Source: Alphaproteobacteria bacterium (GTDB taxonomy: Bacteria > Pseudomonadota > Alphaproteobacteria > JANSWW01). Taken from it: a DNA stretch of 64,000 nucleotides. Below are positions 7,646 through 17,674 of the stretch, piece after piece. The stretch is from positions 184,031 to 248,030 of the forward strand of contig JANSWW010000009.1 of assembly GCA_024743275.1 (NCBI GenBank), written 5' to 3'. The notes below the pieces were generated by a model, which saw only the letters and a program-made list of their open reading frames with translations, was not told the DNA's origin and did no database searches. The position numbers and the translations under genes are program-made. The stretch's first letter is position 1, and each line of letters begins with the position of its first letter.

Positions 7646-8710
7646 ATGGCCCATGCCCCCAGAACCCCGTCCAACCGGAAGCTCCTGAAGCCGCGCGGTG
7701 ACGCCAAGCCGATCACGCTCGCGCTCCAAGGCGGTGGCGCCCATGGCGCCTTCACCTGGGGCGTGCTCGACCGGCTCTGCGAGGAAACCGGCCTGGAATT
7801 CGAGGGAATCAGCGGGACCAGCGCCGGGTCGATGAACGCGGTGGTCTTCGCCCATGGGCTCACGGTCGGCGGCCGGGACGGTGCCAAGGAGGCGATGGAG
7901 ACCTTCTGGCGGCGGATCAGCGAGGCGGGTAAGACCGGGCCGATCCAGCGTACGCCCTGGGAGACCCTGACCAAGAGTTGGAATCTCGACCATTCCCCGG
8001 CCTATTTCTTCTTGGACACGCTGACCCGGATCTTTTCGCCCTATCAGCTCAACCCGATGAATGTGAACCCGTTGCGGGAGATCCTCGGTGAGGAGGTCGA
8101 TTTCGAACGGCTGCGGCGGGAATGCTCGGTGAAGCTGTTCATCTCCGCGACCAACGTGCAGTCGGGCAAGAACCGGATCTTCCGGGACGACGAGGTCGAC
8201 GTCGACGCCGTGATGGCGTCCGCCTGCCTGCCCTTCATGTTCCAGTCGGTGGAGATCGACGGCGACGCCTATTGGGACGGCGGCTATATGGGCAATCCGG
8301 CGATCTATCCGCTGATCTACGACTGCCGGACCCCGGATGTGGTGATCGTCCAGGTCAATCCACTGACCCTGGACACGATACCGAAGACGGCGGCGGAGAT
8401 CTTCAACCGCTTGAACGAGATCAACTTCAACTCGACGCTGATGCGCGAGATGCGGGCGATCGCCTTCGTCACCAAGCTGATCGACGAGGGCGCGCTCGAC
8501 GGCGATCATTATAAGCGGATGAACATCCACATGATCGGCGCGGAGGAGGAGATGAAGGCCCTCGGCGTCTCCTCCAAGCTCAACGCCGACTGGGCCTTCC
8601 TCACCCATCTGAGGGATGTCGGCCGGGAAACCGCCGAAGGCTGGCTCTCGGGGAATTTGGAAAAAGTCGGCGTCGAGAGTACGGTCGACATTCAGGACAA
8701 ATTCCTCTGA
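7646..8710 (+). CDS. Patatin-like phospholipase family protein
   Basis: 354 aa from the ATG at 7646, which has AGGAAGG about 8 bases upstream; the frame also extends to a GTG 11 codons earlier. The patatin catalytic elements are all visible: oxyanion loop LQGGGAHGAF, nucleophile elbow GISGTSAGS (Ser at about residue 59) and the Asp of YWDGGYMGNP. This predicts a Ser-Asp dyad lipid acyl hydrolase. There is no signal peptide, so it should be cytoplasmic or membrane-associated. It is followed by the MATE gene 35 bp downstream, possibly co-transcribed. The lipid substrate is unknown. Confidence 0.9.
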   Translation: MAHAPRTPSNRKLLKPRGDAKPITLALQGGGAHGAFTWGVLDRLCEETGLEFEGISGTSAGSMNAVVFAHGLTVGGRDGAKEAMETFWRRISEAGKTGPIQRTPWETLTKSWNLDHSPAYFFLDTLTRIFSPYQLNPMNVNPLREILGEEVDFERLRRECSVKLFISATNVQSGKNRIFRDDEVDVDAVMASACLPFMFQSVEIDGDAYWDGGYMGNPAIYPLIYDCRTPDVVIVQVNPLTLDTIPKTAAEIFNRLNEINFNSTLMREMRAIAFVTKLIDEGALDGDHYKRMNIHMIGAEEEMKALGVSSKLNADWAFLTHLRDVGRETAEGWLSGNLEKVGVESTVDIQDKFL

Positions 8711-8745
8711 CCCGCCTTTTCCGTCCGATTTAGGGACCATTCGCC

Positions 8746-10110
8746 GTGCCCTCAGCCCTTTGGACGCCGCAGGCCCGTAAAGCCAACCGCGAGGTGCTCG
8801 GCCTCGCCCTGCCGATCATCTTCGCCAATGTGACGGTGCCCCTGCTGGGGGCGGTCGACACGGCCGTGGTCGGCCATCTCGACGAGGCCTATTACATCGG
8901 GGCGGTCGCCATCGGGGCGCTGATCTTCAGCTATATCTATTGGGGCTTCGGCTTCCTGCGAATGGGCACGACCGGGTTGACGGCCCAGGCCCTGGGGGCC
9001 GGGAAGACCGGCGAGGTCAAGGCGATCCTGTTCCGGGCGCTGTTGCTCTCCGGCGGGCTGGGCCTGCTGCTCGTGCTGCTGCAGATCCCGATCGCGGCGC
9101 TTGCCTTCTCGCTGTTGGACGCGAGCGCCGAGGTCGAGCATTACGCCGCCGCCTATCTCGATATCCGGATCTGGGGCGCGCCGGCGGCCCTCGCCAATTT
9201 CGCCCTGATCGGCTGGTTCCTCGGCAATCAGAACGTCAAGGCGACGGTGTTCCTGCAGATCTGGCTCAATCTGATGAACATCGTCCTCGATCTGGTCTTC
9301 GTGCTCGGCTTCGGCTGGGGGGTGGAGGGTGTGGCCTATGCGACGCTGATCGCCGAGTACTCGACCATCGCGGTGGCCCTCCTCCTGCTCCGCCGCGAAT
9401 GGCGTACGCTCGATCCCGAGGGTCGGCCGAAGCAGGCCGTCGGAAGGCTGCTCGACCCGGAACGGCTCAAGGAACTGGTCGTCGTCAACATCGACATCTT
9501 CATCAGGACCCTGTGCCTCTTGACCGGTTTCGCCTGGTTCACCGCCACCGGGGCGCAGCAGGGCGATCTGGTGCTGGCGGCGAACGCCGTCCTGATGAAT
9601 TTCATGACCTTCACCGCCCATGGCCTCGACGGGTTCGCCCACGCCATCGAAGCCCTGGTCGGGCGCTATAAGGGGATGCGGGACCGTTGGGGCTTCCGGG
9701 GCGCCGTCGTCGCCGGGACCGTCTGGGCGGCCGGGGTCTCCCTGGTGTTCACCCTGGTCTGGTTCGGTCTCGGTCCGGCGGTCATCGATCTTCTGACCGG
9801 CCTCGACGAGGTGCGGGCGATCGCCAAGACCTATTTGATCTGGGTCGTGGTCATGCCGGTGATCTCGGTCTGGGCCTTCCTTTTGGACGGGATCTTCATC
9901 GGTGCCACCCGTACCGCCGACCTGCGCAACATGATGATCCTCAGCCTGATCGCCGGTGTCGCCGCCATGGAGATGCTCACCGACACCTATGGGAATACGG
10001 GGCTATGGATCGGCATGGTCATCTTCATGGCCGTCCGGGGCATCACGCTCGGCATGCGCTATTTGGCGCTCGAACGCAGCATCGGTTCTTCCGCACCTGC
10101 GAAGGTCTGA
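8746..10110 (+). CDS. MATE family efflux transporter (DinF-like)
   Basis: 454 aa, GTG start, strongly hydrophobic with about 12 predicted membrane segments. The family pattern is visible at the first helix (VTVPLLGAVDTAVVGHL) and in the matching second half after residue 235. MATE proteins exchange Na+ or H+ for organic cations or other drugs at the inner membrane; the DinF branch is the closest by overall length and N-terminal sequence. A GGGA lies about 11 bases before the GTG. The gene is 35 bp after the patatin gene in the same direction. The substrate is unknown. Confidence 0.88.
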   Translation: MPSALWTPQARKANREVLGLALPIIFANVTVPLLGAVDTAVVGHLDEAYYIGAVAIGALIFSYIYWGFGFLRMGTTGLTAQALGAGKTGEVKAILFRALLLSGGLGLLLVLLQIPIAALAFSLLDASAEVEHYAAAYLDIRIWGAPAALANFALIGWFLGNQNVKATVFLQIWLNLMNIVLDLVFVLGFGWGVEGVAYATLIAEYSTIAVALLLLRREWRTLDPEGRPKQAVGRLLDPERLKELVVVNIDIFIRTLCLLTGFAWFTATGAQQGDLVLAANAVLMNFMTFTAHGLDGFAHAIEALVGRYKGMRDRWGFRGAVVAGTVWAAGVSLVFTLVWFGLGPAVIDLLTGLDEVRAIAKTYLIWVVVMPVISVWAFLLDGIFIGATRTADLRNMMILSLIAGVAAMEMLTDTYGNTGLWIGMVIFMAVRGITLGMRYLALERSIGSSAPAKV

Positions 10111-10184
10111 CATTCACCCCTTGTCAGGAGGCACCTCCGCACGAATTCACAGGTCTGCCATGTTTCACACATAGGGCTGACATG

Positions 10185-10212
10185 TTGCGGGTGCAAAGAA
10201 ACAGCGTATCCT
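10185..10212 (+). promoter_or_regulatory. Candidate sigma70-type promoter for the TAXI gene
   Basis: TTGCGG (10185-10190) and TATCCT (10207-10212) are separated by 16 bases and sit about 36 bases before the start codon at 10248. The match is moderate. It is the best promoter-like pair in the 137-bp gap after the MATE gene. Confidence 0.35.
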
Positions 10213-10247
10213 AATATGACAGCATTTTATTCGGGTCGGAGCGTCTG

Positions 10248-11396
10248 ATGGTTTCCTTGTCACAGCGTGTCGTGCGGTTTCTCGAAAAGAGGGGCGGCGC
10301 GCGCGGGGTGGAGAAACCGGAAGGACCTTTGGGAGATCTGACCCGCCGCGAGGCCCTGACCCGCCGCGAGGCCCTTTCTCTGACTGTCACCCTGGGCACG
10401 TCGGCGGCCGCCGTCGCCGTCTTCCCGACAAGAGCCCTTGCCGAGGCCGTCCCCGTCTTTCTGCGGATCGGCACCGGCAGCACGACGGGCACCTATTTCC
10501 CGATCGGCAGCCTGATCGCCGGTGTCATCAGCAAACCCCCGGGCAGCCGCCCCTGTGACGAGGGCGGAAGCTGCGGCGTGCCGGGCGTGGTCGCCGCCGC
10601 CCAAGCCTCCAAAGGGTCGCTCGACAATATCGCGAAGCTGACCGCCGGGACGGTGGACATGGCGCTGACCCAGGCGGATATCGCCTATTGGGCCTATTTC
10701 GGAAAGGGTGCCTTCGAGGGGCAGCCGGCGAACACCGCCTACCGGGCGATCGCCCGGCTCTATCCCGAGGCGGTTCATCTGGTGGTGCGGGCCGATTCCG
10801 ATATCCAGTCGGTCGTCGACCTGAAGGGCAAGCGGGTGAGCGGCGGCGAGGTCGGGTCGGGCACTCTGGTCGATTCCGAGATCCTGTTGCAGGCCTATGG
10901 GCTCGGTCCCGGGGATTACGACCCCTATTACCTGTCGCCCGCGGCCTCTGCGGACGGCCTGATGAATGGCGGCCTGGACGCCTTCTTCTATATCGCCGGG
11001 CATCCGACCCGGGTGATCGAGGATCTCGCCAACAGGATTGACGTTCGGCTGATCTCACTGACCGGGGAACGGGCCGACCGAATCATCGCCAGCCATCCCT
11101 ATTTCGGGCGCACCCAGATCCCGGCCGCCCTCTACAAGGACGTGCCGCTCGCCCAGACCCTTTCGGTCGGGGCGCTCTTGGTGGTGCGGGAGGATATGGA
11201 CGCGGATCTGGTCTACAGCATCACTGAGGCGATCATGCATGAGCGCGCCCGCCCGATCTACGAGGCCGGGCACCCGATGGCCTCCGAGATTTCCCTGGCC
11301 CGGGCGCTGGACAGTGTCGCCATCCCGCTCCATCCGGGGGCTGAGCGGTTCTACGACGAGATCGGCCTGATCCAGCCGGAACCGGCCACGCAATGA
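10248..11396 (+). CDS. TAXI-family TRAP transporter solute receptor
   Basis: 382 aa. A long N-terminal leader (about 65 residues) contains two copies of LTRREA directly before a hydrophobic stretch (LSLTVTLGTSAAAVAVF) and an ALA-EA cleavage-like site, which reads as a Tat-type export signal. The mature part begins with the TAXI signature LRIGTGSTTGTYFPIGS and continues with LKGKRVSGGEVGSGT. TAXI receptors bind a solute in the periplasm and deliver it to a 4TM-12TM fused TRAP permease. No TRAP permease gene lies on either side, so the receptor is an orphan here. The solute is unknown (glutamate or other carboxylates in characterised members). Confidence 0.87.
   Translation: MVSLSQRVVRFLEKRGGARGVEKPEGPLGDLTRREALTRREALSLTVTLGTSAAAVAVFPTRALAEAVPVFLRIGTGSTTGTYFPIGSLIAGVISKPPGSRPCDEGGSCGVPGVVAAAQASKGSLDNIAKLTAGTVDMALTQADIAYWAYFGKGAFEGQPANTAYRAIARLYPEAVHLVVRADSDIQSVVDLKGKRVSGGEVGSGTLVDSEILLQAYGLGPGDYDPYYLSPAASADGLMNGGLDAFFYIAGHPTRVIEDLANRIDVRLISLTGERADRIIASHPYFGRTQIPAALYKDVPLAQTLSVGALLVVREDMDADLVYSITEAIMHERARPIYEAGHPMASEISLARALDSVAIPLHPGAERFYDEIGLIQPEPATQ
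10338..10373 (+). repeat. Perfect 18-bp tandem duplication inside the export signal
   Basis: The 18-bp unit CTGACCCGCCGCGAGGCC occurs at 10338-10355 and again at 10356-10373 without a mismatch. It encodes LTRREA twice in frame, so the twin-arginine element of the TAXI receptor is doubled. Confidence 0.95.
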
Positions 11397-11455
11397 ATGT
11401 CCAGGGGCGGCGTGGGGCTATTGCTCCCTGGGGCTTCCTCCGCCTAGTCTAAAGT

Positions 11456-13081
11456 ATGGTTTCGGATGTGATGCTGGCGCTCGGTGGCGTCGGGCTCTTT
11501 CTGCTCGGGATGGTGATGTTGACCGAGGGCCTGCGGGCGCTCGCGGGCGATACGCTGCGCGATGTGCTCGCGCGGTTCACCTCGACGCCGGTCAGCGGTG
11601 CCGTCACCGGGGCGTTGACCACCGCGGCCATCCAATCCTCCAGCGCGACGACCGTCACGGCGGTCGGTTTCGTCAGCGCCGGCCTGATGAGCTTCCCCCA
11701 GGCCCTCGGCGTGATCTTCGGCGCCAATATCGGGACCACCATCACCGGCTGGCTGGTGGCCATTCTCGGTTTCAAGCTCCAACTGGGCGAGATCGTCCTG
11801 CCGCTGGTGCTGGTCGGCGCGTTGCTGCGTCTCTTCGGGGGCGGGCGGCTCAAGCCGCTCGGCAGCGCGCTTGCCGGGTTCAGCCTGCTGTTCATCGGCA
11901 TCGACGCCATGCAGGCGGGGCTCGCCGCGTTCGAGGGCGTGGTGACCCCGGAGGACTTCCCCGACGACACGATGTTCGGCCGCTTCCAACTGGTCCTGAT
12001 CGGCATTCTCGTCACCCTGGTCACCCAATCCTCCAGCGCCGGGGTCGCGACGGCCCTGGCGGCGCTGGGGGCGGGCGCGATCGATTTCACGCAGGCGGCC
12101 GCTCTGGTCATCGGCATGGATGTCGGGACGACCTTCACCGCCATGCTGGCGACCCTGGGCGGGTCGACGGCCGCCCGGCGGACCGGTTTCGCCCATGTGA
12201 TCTACAATCTCCTGACCGCCGTTCTGGCCTTCTTCCTGCTGGGGTTCTTCGCGGTTCTGGTCGAGGGCCTGGTCGCCGCGGGCGAGGGACAGATCGCCCT
12301 GGTCGCCTTCCACACCTTCTTCAACGGGATCGGTGTGCTGCTGGTTTTGCCGGTGGCCAACACCTTCGGCCGCCTGGTGATCGCCCTGATCCCGGAAGCC
12401 GGACCCCGGCTGACCCAGCATCTCGACCGCGGTCTCCTGAAAGATCCGGGGGCGGCCACGGACGCCACCCTGGCGACGATCGGCGAGATCACCAAGGCGC
12501 TCTTCATCCATCTGGAGGACCGGCTCCCGCCCGACCGGCACCGGGCCGGGGTGACCTTGGACGACATCGGCCAGGCGTTGAGCGCCACCCGGACCTATGT
12601 CAATCGACTGACCTTGGAAACCGGTGAGTCCGTCCACGGGAACCGGGTCATATCCGCCCTGCACCTTCTCGACCATTTGAACCGACTGCGGTTCCGCTGC
12701 GGTCAGGAAGAGAGGATCGCGACGCTTGTCGAGGACCATCGGTTACGGCGGTTGAGTGGCGTTCTGGCCGATCTGGCCCATGAGGCGGCCGGTGATCCCT
12801 CCGCTGAGGGCGAGGCGAACCTCAACCGGTTCCGCAAGATGCTGCGCCGGCAGCGGGAGCTGTTTCGTGACCGGACCATCCTGACCGCGGCCGAGGGTCG
12901 TCTTGCCGGGGAGAGCGCCATGCGAAGGCTGGACTCGGTCCGCTGGCTGCATCGGGTCTGTTATCACCTCTGGCGGATCCAATATCACCGCAATCGGATC
13001 GCCGCCGGTATGCCGCCGGCTCCGGCGACCGAGGCGGCGGTTCTCGAGGCGGTCGAGGAGGGCGACGACTATGCCGGCTAG
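11456..13081 (+). CDS. Na/Pi cotransporter family protein with PhoU-like C-terminus
   Basis: 541 aa. Two inverted-topology halves each carry the family motif, QSSSATTVT (about residue 60) and QSSSAGVAT (about residue 190), within roughly 8-9 membrane segments. A soluble helical region from about residue 340 resembles PhoU domains. The protein should carry out sodium-coupled phosphate transport at the inner membrane; in bacteria, members are also linked to phosphate sensing. No clear ribosome-binding site precedes the ATG. Its stop overlaps that of the convergent GST gene in CTAG. No pst or pho genes are adjacent. Confidence 0.87.
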   Translation: MVSDVMLALGGVGLFLLGMVMLTEGLRALAGDTLRDVLARFTSTPVSGAVTGALTTAAIQSSSATTVTAVGFVSAGLMSFPQALGVIFGANIGTTITGWLVAILGFKLQLGEIVLPLVLVGALLRLFGGGRLKPLGSALAGFSLLFIGIDAMQAGLAAFEGVVTPEDFPDDTMFGRFQLVLIGILVTLVTQSSSAGVATALAALGAGAIDFTQAAALVIGMDVGTTFTAMLATLGGSTAARRTGFAHVIYNLLTAVLAFFLLGFFAVLVEGLVAAGEGQIALVAFHTFFNGIGVLLVLPVANTFGRLVIALIPEAGPRLTQHLDRGLLKDPGAATDATLATIGEITKALFIHLEDRLPPDRHRAGVTLDDIGQALSATRTYVNRLTLETGESVHGNRVISALHLLDHLNRLRFRCGQEERIATLVEDHRLRRLSGVLADLAHEAAGDPSAEGEANLNRFRKMLRRQRELFRDRTILTAAEGRLAGESAMRRLDSVRWLHRVCYHLWRIQYHRNRIAAGMPPAPATEAAVLEAVEEGDDYAG

Positions 13082-13734
13082 ATTTCCTCGGATTCGATAA
13101 TCCAGGGCTCGCCGGCCGCCGCTTTCGACCACGCCTTCATCGCGTCGAGGCCGGTGATCATCGCGCAATAGGCCCTGGCGCCGTCGCCGATCTCGGGCTT
13201 GTAGGTGTTGAGCCGCATGACCACCGGCGCATACATGGCGTCCGCGATGGTGAAATGGCCGAACAGAAAGGACTGCTCGCCGGTCCCGAACCGCTTGCGG
13301 CAATCCCGCCAGATCGCGGTGATGCGGTTGATGTCCTCCTGAACCCCCTCCTGCATGCCCTTGCCGGGCAGCGAGGCGCGGATATTCATCGGCATGGACG
13401 ACCGTAGCGCCTCGAAGCCGGAATGCATTTCCGCCGAGATCGACCGGCAGAGCGCCCGCGCCCGCGGGTCCGCGGGCAGCAGGTTCGCATCGGGATGGCG
13501 CTCGGCCAGGAATTCCAGGATCGCGAGGCTGTCCCAGATCGCGAAATCCTCGACTTTCAGCACCGGTACCCGGCCCGCCGGAGAGTGTTTGCCGATCTCC
13601 TCCTTGGTCTTCGCCGTGTCGAGGGGAATCAGCAGTTCCTCGAAGGGAAGGCCGGTGACGGCCATTGCCAACCACGGCCGGAGACTCCAGGAGGAGTAGT
13701 TTTTGTTGCCGATAACAAGGGTGTAGTCACTCAT
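13078..13734 (-). CDS. Glutathione S-transferase family protein
   Basis: 218 aa with an N-terminal thioredoxin-like domain (residues 1-80: NKNYSSWSLRPWLAM, then GRVPVLKVEDFAIWDS with the cis-Pro and Ser of the GSH site) and an all-helical C-terminal domain. The YSSWSLR segment places it with the bacterial GST_N_3-like group, probably using the Ser/Tyr there for thiolate activation. GGGAG lies 8 bases upstream of the ATG. It is convergent with the Na/Pi gene and divergent from the aminopeptidase. The electrophilic substrate is unknown. Confidence 0.88.
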   Translation of the reverse strand: MSDYTLVIGNKNYSSWSLRPWLAMAVTGLPFEELLIPLDTAKTKEEIGKHSPAGRVPVLKVEDFAIWDSLAILEFLAERHPDANLLPADPRARALCRSISAEMHSGFEALRSSMPMNIRASLPGKGMQEGVQEDINRITAIWRDCRKRFGTGEQSFLFGHFTIADAMYAPVVMRLNTYKPEIGDGARAYCAMITGLDAMKAWSKAAAGEPWIIESEEI

Positions 13735-13847
13735 ACGCGCGCTCCCTTGGGTCAGTCGTCCCGGCGGACTGTAGCCAGTCCCGCCCGTGGAAAAAAGTAG
13801 GAGTTTGCTCTAGACGTGAAAGCAACGTGGTTCGACCGGAGAAAACG

Positions 13848-15227
<1,380 letters not shown>

Positions 15228-15240
15228 GCGGTCAAAAAGG

Positions 15241-15266
15241 AGGTGGCCCCCTTGAACAAGGGACCT
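15241..15266 (+). terminator. Imperfect hairpin after the aminopeptidase gene
   Basis: AGGT...CCCTTG-AA-CAAGGG-ACCT folds as a bulged hairpin 14 bases after the stop, followed by TTAAAATT rather than a clean T-run. The core CCCTTGAACAAGGG is also a 14-bp palindrome of the kind bound by MarR proteins, and a MarR-like gene starts 120 bp downstream. It may therefore be an operator instead of a terminator. Confidence 0.35.
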
Positions 15267-15381
15267 TAAAATTGTAGTCGTAACAGGTTCGAAATGGTCT
15301 CGGGGCGTGCCTCCGCCATCCGCTTTCGGCTCGGCTTGGACGGGCCGGATCTCACGCAATTCGTCAGGGATTTAAGCCACC

Positions 15382-15732
15382 GTGGTCGATGTCACCCGTC
15401 AACAGGCTCTTGAACTCTGGCGGAACGCGGTCGTCGCCAGCGTGAAGGGCGATACGCCGGACCTCTCCCAACGCCAGATGGCGGTCATGCTGACGGTCTA
15501 TATGAGCGCACCGCCCCATACGGTGCGGGGGCTGGCCGATTTGCTGGGTATCTCCAAACCGGCGGTGACCCGCGCGCTGGACCGGCTCGGGAGCTTCGGC
15601 CTGGTCAAGCGCAAGGTCGACGAGAACGATCGCCGGTCGGTCCTCATCCAGCGGACCGTCAAGGGGTCGGTCTTTCTGTCCGACTTCGCCGGCGTGGTGA
15701 TGGACGGGGCAAAGGCGGTCGATTCCGAGTGA
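15382..15732 (+). CDS. MarR-type winged-helix regulator
   Basis: 116 aa, GTG start. The winged helix spans most of the protein: LSQRQMAVMLTVYM (helix 1), HTVRGLADLLGISKPAVTRA (recognition helix), then RLGSFGLVKRKVDENDRRSV forming the wing with the family's DxRS motif. At 116 residues it lacks most of the long dimerisation helices of classical MarR (about 145). A GGGA lies about 11 bases upstream. It is 20 bp before the YihY gene and probably co-transcribed with it. The target and ligand are unknown. Confidence 0.82.
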   Translation: MVDVTRQQALELWRNAVVASVKGDTPDLSQRQMAVMLTVYMSAPPHTVRGLADLLGISKPAVTRALDRLGSFGLVKRKVDENDRRSVLIQRTVKGSVFLSDFAGVVMDGAKAVDSE

Positions 15733-15751
15733 CCGGGAAGGAGGGGCGGAA

Positions 15752-16615
15752 ATGAGGCCGGTCAAGCTGCCCCGATCCGTTCGGTTCTTCCTCTCTGCGC
15801 TGAAGCGCTTCGGCGAGCATCGGGGCGAGGTGCTGGCCGGGCATATCGCCTATTCGATGTTTCTCTCGCTGTTTCCCTTTCTGATTTTCGTGACGGCGCT
15901 CGCCGGGGTCCTCGGGCGCGGCGACGCCGCGGACGCCTTTATCCAGGAAAGCCTCGCGGTGATGCCGCCGGAGGTCGCCGGGGTGCTTGGGCCGGTGATC
16001 GCCCAGGTGGTCGCCAATGCGGGCGGCGGCCTTCTGACCTTCGGCATGGTCGGCGGGATCTATGTCGCCTCGAACGGGGTCGAGGCTTTCCGGGCGGCGT
16101 TCAACACAGCGCTTCATGTGGAAACCCAGGGCAACTGGTTCCTGCGCCGGCTGCAGTCCTTCGCGGTGGTGATCGGCGGGGCGGTCGTGGCTCTCATGGC
16201 GATGATGGCCCTCATCGTCGCCCCTGTCGTCTGGACCGTGGTGAACGAGCATGTGGAAATCGCCCTGCCCGCCGCCTTCGTCGCCGGGCTGTTGGCGATC
16301 GCCTTCGTCATCCGTTATGCGCTGATCTTCCTGATCCTCGTCGGCACCCTGGCGCTGCTCTATCGTCTCCTGCCGAAGGTGCGGCAGAAGTTTCGCAACA
16401 CGCTGCCCGGGGCGGTGATGGCCTCTGTCCTGTGGCTCGCCCTGGCCCTGGCGTTCTCTAGCTATCTGAACCATTTCGCCCAATACGCCTCGGTCTATGG
16501 CGGCCTCGGCGGGATCGTCGCGGTCCTGATCTTCTTCTACGCGACGGCGGTGATCGTCATCCTTGGCGCCGAATACAACGCCGTCCGCCGCGACCACGGC
16601 CCGGGGATGGAGTAG
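15752..16615 (+). CDS. YihY/BrkB family inner-membrane protein
   Basis: 287 aa, about six predicted membrane helices. The family opening HRGEVLAGHIAYSMFLSLFPF and a late ALALAFSSYLNHFAQY plus YGGLGGIVAVLIFFY are typical of YihY/BrkB. A strong GGGAAGGAGGGG site precedes the ATG. The family is often annotated as ribonuclease BN or virulence factor, but neither activity is established for it. It is co-directional with the MarR gene 20 bp upstream and convergent with the next gene. Confidence 0.88.
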   Translation: MRPVKLPRSVRFFLSALKRFGEHRGEVLAGHIAYSMFLSLFPFLIFVTALAGVLGRGDAADAFIQESLAVMPPEVAGVLGPVIAQVVANAGGGLLTFGMVGGIYVASNGVEAFRAAFNTALHVETQGNWFLRRLQSFAVVIGGAVVALMAMMALIVAPVVWTVVNEHVEIALPAAFVAGLLAIAFVIRYALIFLILVGTLALLYRLLPKVRQKFRNTLPGAVMASVLWLALALAFSSYLNHFAQYASVYGGLGGIVAVLIFFYATAVIVILGAEYNAVRRDHGPGME

Positions 16616-16624
16616 CTGAGCGGA

Positions 16625-17554
16625 TCAGTACCCCCGCCGCGTATCGACGGGATTGTTCGGCTTCTGTCCGGCCCGGACCAGACGGATGTTCTCGGCGATC
16701 TGCCGGGCCGCCGTGCGGGCGTTGGTGTCGGCGGCGATATGGGGGGTGAGGATCACCTTCGGATGGGTCCAATAGGGGTGATCCGCCGGAAGCGGCTCCG
16801 GTTCGAACACATCGAGGGCGGCGCCGGCGAGATGACCGCTGTCGAGCGCCGCCAGCAGGTCGGCGTCCACCACGTGACCGCCCCGGGCGGCGTTGATGAA
16901 ATAGGCGCCCCGGGGCAGCAGGCCGATGATCTCGGCATCGATCAGGCCCCGTGTCTCCTGGGTCAGCGGCAGCAGGCAGATCAGGATGCTGGCCTGGCGC
17001 AGCATCCTGCCGAGCCCGTCCCGGCCGGTGTAGCTCTCGACCCCTTCGACGGTCTTGGGCGAGCGGGACCATCCCATGACCGGGAATTCCATCATGCGCA
17101 GCTTGCGCGCGGCATCCTGGCCCAGTTCGCCCATGCCGAGGATGCCGATCGGCGTTTCGAACCGGTCCGGGGTGCCGAGGTCCTCCCAACGCCCCTCGGC
17201 CTGGAGGTGGCGGTAGGCCGGGTCGTAGCGGAAGAAGCGCAGGACATTCATCAGGATGAACTCGCTCATGGAGCCGGTCATCCACGGGTCGACGATCCGC
17301 GCCAGCGGGACATGGTGGGGCAGGGCGGCGCCCACCAAATGGTCGACCCCGGCGCCCAGCGATTGGATCAGCTTGAGATTGGGAAGGTCGAAGAGGAAGT
17401 CCGTCGGCACTTTCCACATCAATACCGTCTCGACCGCCGCCTTGTCGTAGTCCTCGGTCCAATGGCGGACATCGGCCCCCGGAAGATGCTCGGCCAGCCG
17501 CTCATGCCACGCCGAGACGTCTTTTTTGTTTTGGGAGGCGATCAGGATCGTCAT
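16625..17554 (-). CDS. ghrA: D-2-hydroxyacid dehydrogenase, glyoxylate/hydroxypyruvate reductase A type
   Basis: 309 aa. The second ATG (17554) is chosen because AAGGA lies 6 bases upstream of it; the first ATG abuts that site. The NAD(P) Rossmann motif GILGMGELG and the catalytic triad of the family are visible: Arg in NAARGGHVVD, Glu in DVFEPEPLP and His in TPHIAADT. Length and sequence match GhrA, an NADPH-dependent reductase of glyoxylate and hydroxypyruvate. It could feed D-glycerate to the glycerate kinase encoded at 54.4 kb, but that link is inference. It is convergent with the YihY gene. Confidence 0.85.
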   Translation of the reverse strand: MTILIASQNKKDVSAWHERLAEHLPGADVRHWTEDYDKAAVETVLMWKVPTDFLFDLPNLKLIQSLGAGVDHLVGAALPHHVPLARIVDPWMTGSMSEFILMNVLRFFRYDPAYRHLQAEGRWEDLGTPDRFETPIGILGMGELGQDAARKLRMMEFPVMGWSRSPKTVEGVESYTGRDGLGRMLRQASILICLLPLTQETRGLIDAEIIGLLPRGAYFINAARGGHVVDADLLAALDSGHLAGAALDVFEPEPLPADHPYWTHPKVILTPHIAADTNARTAARQIAENIRLVRAGQKPNNPVDTRRGY

Positions 17555-17674
17555 AACCATTCCTTCGCGAATCTATGGTCTAAAGAGGGGCGAGGACGCC
17601 GGAGAGCGGAGCGTCGACCTCGCCCCCATGGGGCGAATGCCGACGGACGGACCACAAGGGGTAAGGAGTAAATC

